Source of the DNA: Henricia sp. BOLD:AAB3569
Lineage: Eukaryota > Echinodermata > Asteroidea > Spinulosida > Echinasteridae
Assembly (NCBI GenBank): GCA_037783545.1
Contig: JBBELK010000370.1
Coordinates: forward strand, 1,240,001-1,304,000
Length of the DNA stretch: 64,000 nucleotides
Reading direction: 5' to 3'
The position numbers and the translations under genes were made by a program. Each line of letters begins with the position of its first letter. Within the stretch, counting starts at the first letter, position 1. Of this stretch, positions 59,282-64,000 are shown piece after piece. Under the pieces are notes generated by a model. That model ran no database searches, was not told where the DNA came from, and worked only from the letters and a program-made list of their open reading frames with translations.

Positions 59282-59560
59282 GGGGCCAATTTCATAAAGC
59301 TGTTTAGCTATTCTTGCTAAGAACACAAGTTGACATACAATTTTGACTATTATCCCATTTTTATAAAGCAAACAAATTTTTGATTAAAGGCACAGGCTCG
59401 TCAGCAATGCGCACTCGCCAAATTCGTGCCACGAAATACGCAGCATGCCTTTGCTACACGGAGCTGCGTATTTCGTGGCACGAATTTTGCGCGCGCATTG
59501 CAGACGAGCCTGTGCCTTTAAGCAAATTATGTTGCTAAACAGCTTTATGAAATTGGCCCC
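59282..59560. mobile_element. GGGGCCAATTTCAT element with a nested TTAA MITE
   Basis: Outer element: TIRs GGGGCCAATTTCATAAAGC and its complement ending at 59560. Inside it, at TTAA, sits a TTAA palindromic MITE (59384-59521). The nesting dates the palindrome family as younger than the outer family. Confidence 0.85.
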
Positions 59561-60120
59561 TGGCCAACCAACGATCTCAGAAGAAATGGTGAATTCAAAG
59601 TCTGTTGGGGAAGTCATTCGTTTCGAAAACGTCTTAAAAGTTACCGGGTGGAGCGCCACCACGAGGCAGCGAGGCTACCAGGAGTAGGAGGCTGACGAAT
59701 CGGGCGAGGCGTTGAGGCGGCCCCATCGTAGCCTCTTCATATGTCTCAGTCTCTCTTTCAGATGGATGCCCTTTTCTTGTCCTGAATGGCCAAATAGAAT
59801 ATAGATTATGAAAGGAGCTTGTGTAGATACTTCCAGAAAATGGATTCCGTTATAACCTTACAATCATATAAAATACCTCCCCCAAAAACTATCATGGGAG
59901 GAAAACGGAAAATGCGCAATAATCCCCAATTTGGATGTGGAAGCGCAAGCAAAACGATTGTGCACAAGCATTTATATAAATTTATCTTCAATTATTGTTT
60001 TCTTGTAAAAGAAATATCTTGGGCGCAATTGTTGCATTAGACAGTTTTATCTGCCATTTGAGCGGTTTTTCCCGGTCAAATCTGGTCAAATAATTTATTA
60101 AAGTTGGGACATTGCATTCC

Positions 60121-61126
60121 GGGCCTTAAAGGCATAGGCTCGTCAGCAATGCGCGCCAAATTCGTGCCACGAAATACGCAGCTCCTGTAGATATATCCGG
60201 GCGAAAAATCAAAGAATTCCGTTGGCTGACCCAGAACATTTTCTGCACAGTTTGCACAATTTACCAGGATTTCTGCAGGCCACAACCAGTTTTTGAATTA
60301 TAATAAACACACAGCAGCCACCTTATGGAAGCAATCGACTTTCACGTTAACATGTGCGACCACCGTCTAAACTACGCGTTGGACTATTAGCCCTACGTAC
60401 GGTATTTTATGCATTTAACATTTGTACAATATTTCTGCCCAGTTTTACAAATTTTGTAACAATTTTGGAATTATTTCTGACAGCATGCACCAATTCGCAG
60501 TCATGGCTTTTAAAATGTATACGTCACCAGAATAGTAAAGTAATTATTTATAAGTCATTGGATAATGAAAGATTTATCTCAATTTGTGTGTGGTTCAATA
60601 AAAGAAACAATATTTTTTAAAGGCAAAAATACTTTCCTTTTTCACTTTTCCTGATAAAATCTTCCACATTTTAGTTCATGAATAGATAAACTTACCTAAT
60701 TTGGCGATTGGATCCTGTCACTAGATATCCCGCGCTGATTTTATGTTCAATTTTTAGAAATCTCTGCTCATATTATTGCCTCAGTACTCCCGTTCGGATC
60801 GATATTCCAAATAACTAATCCCAAAGAGAACATCTGGTATGGACAAATATTCGATAGCCCATGTATGAGTGATCGTATCGGTTCTCATGGTTATCGATTT
60901 GCTGTGTTGATCGATGACGTATAGCGTTTTGGTGTTAGAGCTGCGCCATAGACCGTGCATGCTCTTCGTGGTGGAGTGGCGGTACGTGTGTTCGACAGTG
61001 AAGTATGATTTTGCTCTATGCAAAGTGTCATTAATGTTAATTTGCTCGTAAAGATGCCGAACATACTGTCCATATCAAATCTACAAAGATCAATATGGAG
61101 CTGCGTATTTTGTAGCTCGAATTTAA
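60121..61126. mobile_element. Split TTAA palindromic MITE
   Basis: The left arm (60121-60185, TTAAAGGCATAGGCTCGTCA to GCAGCTCC) stops at the palindrome centre. The right arm resumes about 900 bp later at 61094-61126 (TATGGAGCTGCGTATTTTGT) and is truncated. The exon candidate at 60781-61065 lies between the halves. Either DNA was inserted at the apex or these are two independent fragments. Confidence 0.6.
60781..61065 (-). CDS. Candidate upstream exon of the minus-strand gene, unrecognised
   Basis: The minus frame from 61065 down to stop TGA at 60783-60781 reads YVRHLYEQININDTLHRAKS, then THTWAIEYLSIPDVLFGISY. It is rich in aromatic residues and third-position pyrimidines, as coding DNA is. 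A CAG just before 61065 could be an acceptor, though with a poor pyrimidine tract. The only reasonable donor is GGAGTACTG at 60788, which would leave phase 2 and not match the discoidin exon directly, so another exon may lie between. No domain recognised. Both ends are uncertain, and it could belong to another gene. Confidence 0.35.
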   Translation of the reverse strand, partial: YVRHLYEQININDTLHRAKSYFTVEHTYRHSTTKSMHGLWRSSNTKTLYVIDQHSKSITMRTDTITHTWAIEYLSIPDVLFGISYLEYRSEREY

Positions 61127-61164
61127 TAAACAGTGTCCAATTTCTAAAGTATCATAGTTTTCAC

Positions 61165-61530
61165 AAATGTGGATTATAAATATTTGCGCTCCATCAATTA
61201 GATTGACCAATCATTGTGAAGTCAAGTTTCTATTCAGGTAAACACGTGATCTATTGGTAAACACGTGATCCACAGAGTGTGCGCACTTCCGTGTTGCTAG
61301 ACACGTTGCTAAGTGGGTGTGGCTAATACGGGTTACGTCACCAAATAAAGAAAATGTGGATTATAAATATTTGCGTTCCATTAATTAGATTGACCAATCA
61401 TTGTGAAGTAAAGTTTCTATTCAGGTATTCACGTGATCTATTGGTAAACACGTGATCCACAGAGTGTGCGCACTTCCGTGTTGCTAGACACGTTGCTAAG
61501 TGGGTGTGGCTAATACGGGTGACGTCACCA
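61165..61530. repeat. 187-bp promoter-like tandem duplication
   Basis: Two copies, 61165-61351 and 61352 to about 61530, differ at only a few positions. Each contains, from left to right, TATAAATA, GACCAATCATTG (CCAAT box), a CACGTG-type E-box near ACACGTGATC, and TACGTCACC or GTGACGTCACC (CRE-like; perfect TGACGTCA at 61520-61527). Read on the minus strand the order is CRE, E-boxes, CCAAT, TATA, pointing at the exon candidate at 61065. Confidence 0.7.
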
Positions 61531-62040
61531 CGCATAAAATACCAGTTGGTCATGTATTTTACTAACAATTCTTAAAATCAGAAAGAAAAGGTTTCTGACG
61601 TAAATTCTGATTCAACTAAAGACAAACTTTGTCCGCAGTTATGTCAGAAACATGTTTTTGTTGTGATCGCGAAAATACACACACCACCCCCCACCCCTAT
61701 TATATAAATTTCAAGCATGGCGCGGCTTTTTAGGTTGTGCAAAAGATGCTTATTTTAGGAGCGGTTTTCTTTATAGCAATTGTTTGGAAAAACATTTGTT
61801 TTCCAAAAGTTGTTCGGGTACTAAACATAATTTTCCTATGTAGCTTCAAGTTCTCCCGAGAGTTGGGAATGTTTTTTGTTTTTTGTTTGCGGAAATTGGT
61901 CCAAATAGTGCATGGTAATAGACAGCCGAAGTGTGACGCATGCCATGGTAATTGGCTCTAAATATTATGGCCGTCGGAAAAAGTACTATTGCAAAGGCAC
62001 GAGGACACGGTTCATTATTATTTTTTTTTAGTTTAGAGCC

Positions 62041-62054
62041 ATTGCCTAGGCAAC
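62041..62054 (+). promoter_or_regulatory. X-box-like RFX site
   Basis: ATTGCCTAGGCAAC is an inverted repeat of the RFX half-site (consensus GTTGCC, two bases, GGCAAC), with one mismatch in the twelve half-site positions. A weaker relative (CATGCCATGGTAAT) lies about 100 bp upstream, near 61940. RFX X-boxes typically lie within about 200 bp upstream of the start codon of ciliary genes; here the distance is 78 bp. Confidence 0.5.
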
Positions 62055-62132
62055 TAACAAAAGATGACGTATTCACTTCGGCAGTCTATTACATTGTGTA
62101 CTGTCACAAATCTGACGCTTGGGGGCGTGCTC

Positions 62133-62371
62133 ATGAAAGACCATTCATTGCGCGGATATGGATATGGAGATGGGATCGCCCCGCCGCAACTTCCGTTTCG
62201 AAATCATAAAACCCACCATCCTATCGTATTTCCGGGACAAACTCCACTCCGATTCTCTGAAAGCCATGCTCTTTTGAACTTGAATAACAGTAACTGGTAC
62301 AGATCAAATGTCAGGGAATTTCGGGAACTGTCCAAAATCAGCCATGGATTGTCAGGATTGCGATGGTATTG
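62133..62371 (+). CDS. Candidate first exon of an unrecognised gene downstream of an X-box
   Basis: The frame opens at ATG 62133 and encodes 79 codons plus two bases, ending at a strong donor (TATTGGTAAGTT). The product starts MKDHSLRGYGYGDGIAPPQL and includes HHPIVFPGQTPLRFSESHAL and NNSNWYRSNVREFRELSKIS. The frame is open back to 62064, but that ATG lies only 10 bp after the X-box. Proline- and aromatic-rich short segments like this are common in axonemal proteins; that is inference only, and I recognise no family. No continuing exon was found in the remaining 1.6 kb. Confidence 0.4.
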
Positions 62372-62631
62372 GTAAGTTTAGTTTTCTTGCGATAAATCCC
62401 GTCAAGTTTCAGTTTTGATTTTGTACAACTGTCACTGGTCACGCGGCCGGTCACGCCAACGTGCACCACACACGGTAAGTTAAAGCAAGGCAGTACCCCG
62501 GTATACATGATTGGTATCTCGAAAATCAGAAATGTTTACAGATTTACGCCTAACTTGCACAATATAAACATGATGAACATAGTTTAGTAGAAAACTTCCC
62601 CTGAAATGGTTTTGTCTGGAAATGAGTAAAA

Positions 62632-62837
62632 CAATAAACCCTTTCACGGTTATCGACGGCGACGCCATGTTGTTCTCGGGGCAGTTCGAACACGCGTTGC
62701 TGTGTGCGTGCGCGGATCGTATATGAATGCATTGTTAGGTCACTGTGCATTAGCTACGATCCGCGCACGCACACGGCAGCGCGTGTTCGAAGTGCCCCGT
62801 GAACAAGATGGCGTCGATAACCGTGAAAGGGTTTATT
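62632..62837. repeat. Long inverted repeat around GCACGCACAC arms
   Basis: Arms AATAAACCCTTTCACGGTTA and complement; inner arms CGATCCGCGCACGCACAC opposite GTGTGCGTGCGCGGATCG. About 85-bp stems. Followed at 62860-63058 by a degenerate repeat of CACTTCGCCC / GGGCGAAATGG. Confidence 0.8.
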
Positions 62838-63058
62838 AGTTTTCGTCTCATGAGACGAAAATTAAATTCGCCCCAAAACCATTTCACCCAAGTGCCATTT
62901 CGTCCCCAAACCACTTCGCCCGAGTGCCATTTCACCCCAAATCACTTCGTCCAAACACTACATCGCCCAAATGCCACTTTGCCCCAAAACAACTTCGTGC
63001 ACAGGCTGTGGTTTAGGGCGAAATGGTTCAGGGCGAAATGGTTTTAGGGCGAAATGAC

Positions 63059-64000
63059 TGCAAACCCTTTTTTTACTGTTTTCTCAAAAGTTAGACAAAG
63101 TACGGAGCTGGTTTTTGCTCAGGTTGGTTTTAACCATGCATATCTTCAATCACACAGGGGGATAAAACTGTTTGTAACACTAACAGTTTACCAATCGTAC
63201 TAAAAATTACTATCTTTAAGTTGGCTCGATCGCCCAGCCATTTTCTGCAGTGTATGCCGTTTGTAGCGCCTGTGATGATTAACCCTGAATGACTAATGGT
63301 TAAACTTGTACTTCCAGATAGCTAAAAGTATCGGCCTGTTTTTTAAAAATGAAAATGATATTATTAAAGCTGATAGGCCTACTTTCAGTAGAACTTTTTC
63401 CCTATCAAAAACGTGGCTCCAAATGGAATCTTTAACCAAGTCTTTTTACAGGAAACTGCAATTTTTGGGTAAAATCAAAATCTCTACACGTTCTACATAC
63501 CGCCCTGGCCGTAATACTAACAAAACTGGCATGTATATATACACACATTCTTGAAAACCGAATCTTCCAAGAGAAATCAGAGACCTCGTGTCACTCCAAA
63601 TTATCTCTGTTGAAAATATATAAAAAGGTTGCGCAGGGCTTGCCCTTAACTTTTTCTGAGAGTAGCCCACTGGGCTAGTAAATTGTGTTTTTTACTAGCC
63701 CGCAGAAATTTTTACTAGCCCATGAAATGTTTGAAAAATAAAAAGAACAAAGCATTAAAATATTGACTAGCACTGTCTACTGAGAAAGTAGATTTTTGTT
63801 CATCCCCCCATGGCTAGAAATCACTGTCGCTGGTAGTGGAGTCGGGATGTTCTTCCTCCTCTTCTTCAGTCCTTCATTTTTAAAAAAGTCAGGAGAGTCC
63901 TAAATTGCTCTTCTGAGATAATCGAGGAGAGCTAATAGCTCTCCTAATAAAAAAAATCTTTGAAAACACACTGTATATGGACTTTTGGGGAAAAATAAAA
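63059..64000. other. Intergenic, repeat-derived words
   Basis: Repeats of TTTTTACTAGCCC in both orientations at 63665-63722 look like a decayed short inverted element. No gene supported. Confidence 0.4.

Overview
This window is eukaryotic nuclear DNA from an animal. It shows GT-AG introns, long AT-rich intergenic DNA, many short inverted-repeat elements, and frequent copies of the short word TAGGCCTA. That word, together with the families found, suggests an invertebrate deuterostome, probably an ambulacrarian such as an echinoderm. This is an inference from general knowledge; no species can be named.

Two protein genes can be read completely. (1) Ptf1a, plus strand, 22342-27238, is a two-exon bHLH transcription factor of 233 residues. 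Its bHLH is highly conserved and exon 2 carries both C-terminal tryptophan motifs used to bind RBPJ/Su(H). (2) A LanC-like protein closest to LANCL2, plus strand, 43405-52085, has eight exons and 413 residues, with the zinc and glutathione site residues intact. Every splice junction in both genes is in phase.

A third gene lies on the minus strand and converges on the LanC-like gene. Four exons (58521-58340, 57300-57181, 55111-54976, 53730-53705) join in phase to give one F5/8 type C (discoidin) domain that ends in the expected closing cysteine. Its 5' end is not settled. A coding-looking minus exon at 61065-60781 may belong to it. Further right, a plus-strand candidate first exon (62133-62371) sits 78 bp downstream of an X-box-like palindrome of the kind bound by RFX factors at ciliary genes.

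The rest is intergenic or intronic and rich in non-autonomous DNA elements. Families seen more than once include: a 140-bp nearly perfect palindrome bounded by TTAA (five full copies and one split copy); a 145-bp hairpin family (three copies); TIR elements beginning GGGGCCAATTTCAT (four copies); Tc1/mariner-type elements flanked by TA; a Sleeping-Beauty-like Tc1 remnant just before Ptf1a exon 2; and a tRNA-derived SINE whose empty target is visible in a second copy of the host repeat. Introns 2-7 of the LanC-like gene each hold at least one such element.

Region by region: 1-14.9 kb is intergenic, with TIR elements and a SINE insertion; 14.9-22.3 kb is upstream of Ptf1a and has GC-rich islands and two PTF1-like motif pairs; 22.3-27.3 kb is Ptf1a; 27.3-32.6 kb is intergenic with nested TIR elements; 32.6-36.4 kb is a 3.8-kb G-rich, strand-asymmetric TGGGCTA array; 36.4-43.3 kb has no recognised gene; 43.3-52.1 kb is the LanC-like gene; 53.7-61.1 kb is the discoidin gene; 61.1-62.4 kb is a promoter-like duplication and the X-box exon; 62.6-64 kb is repeats.
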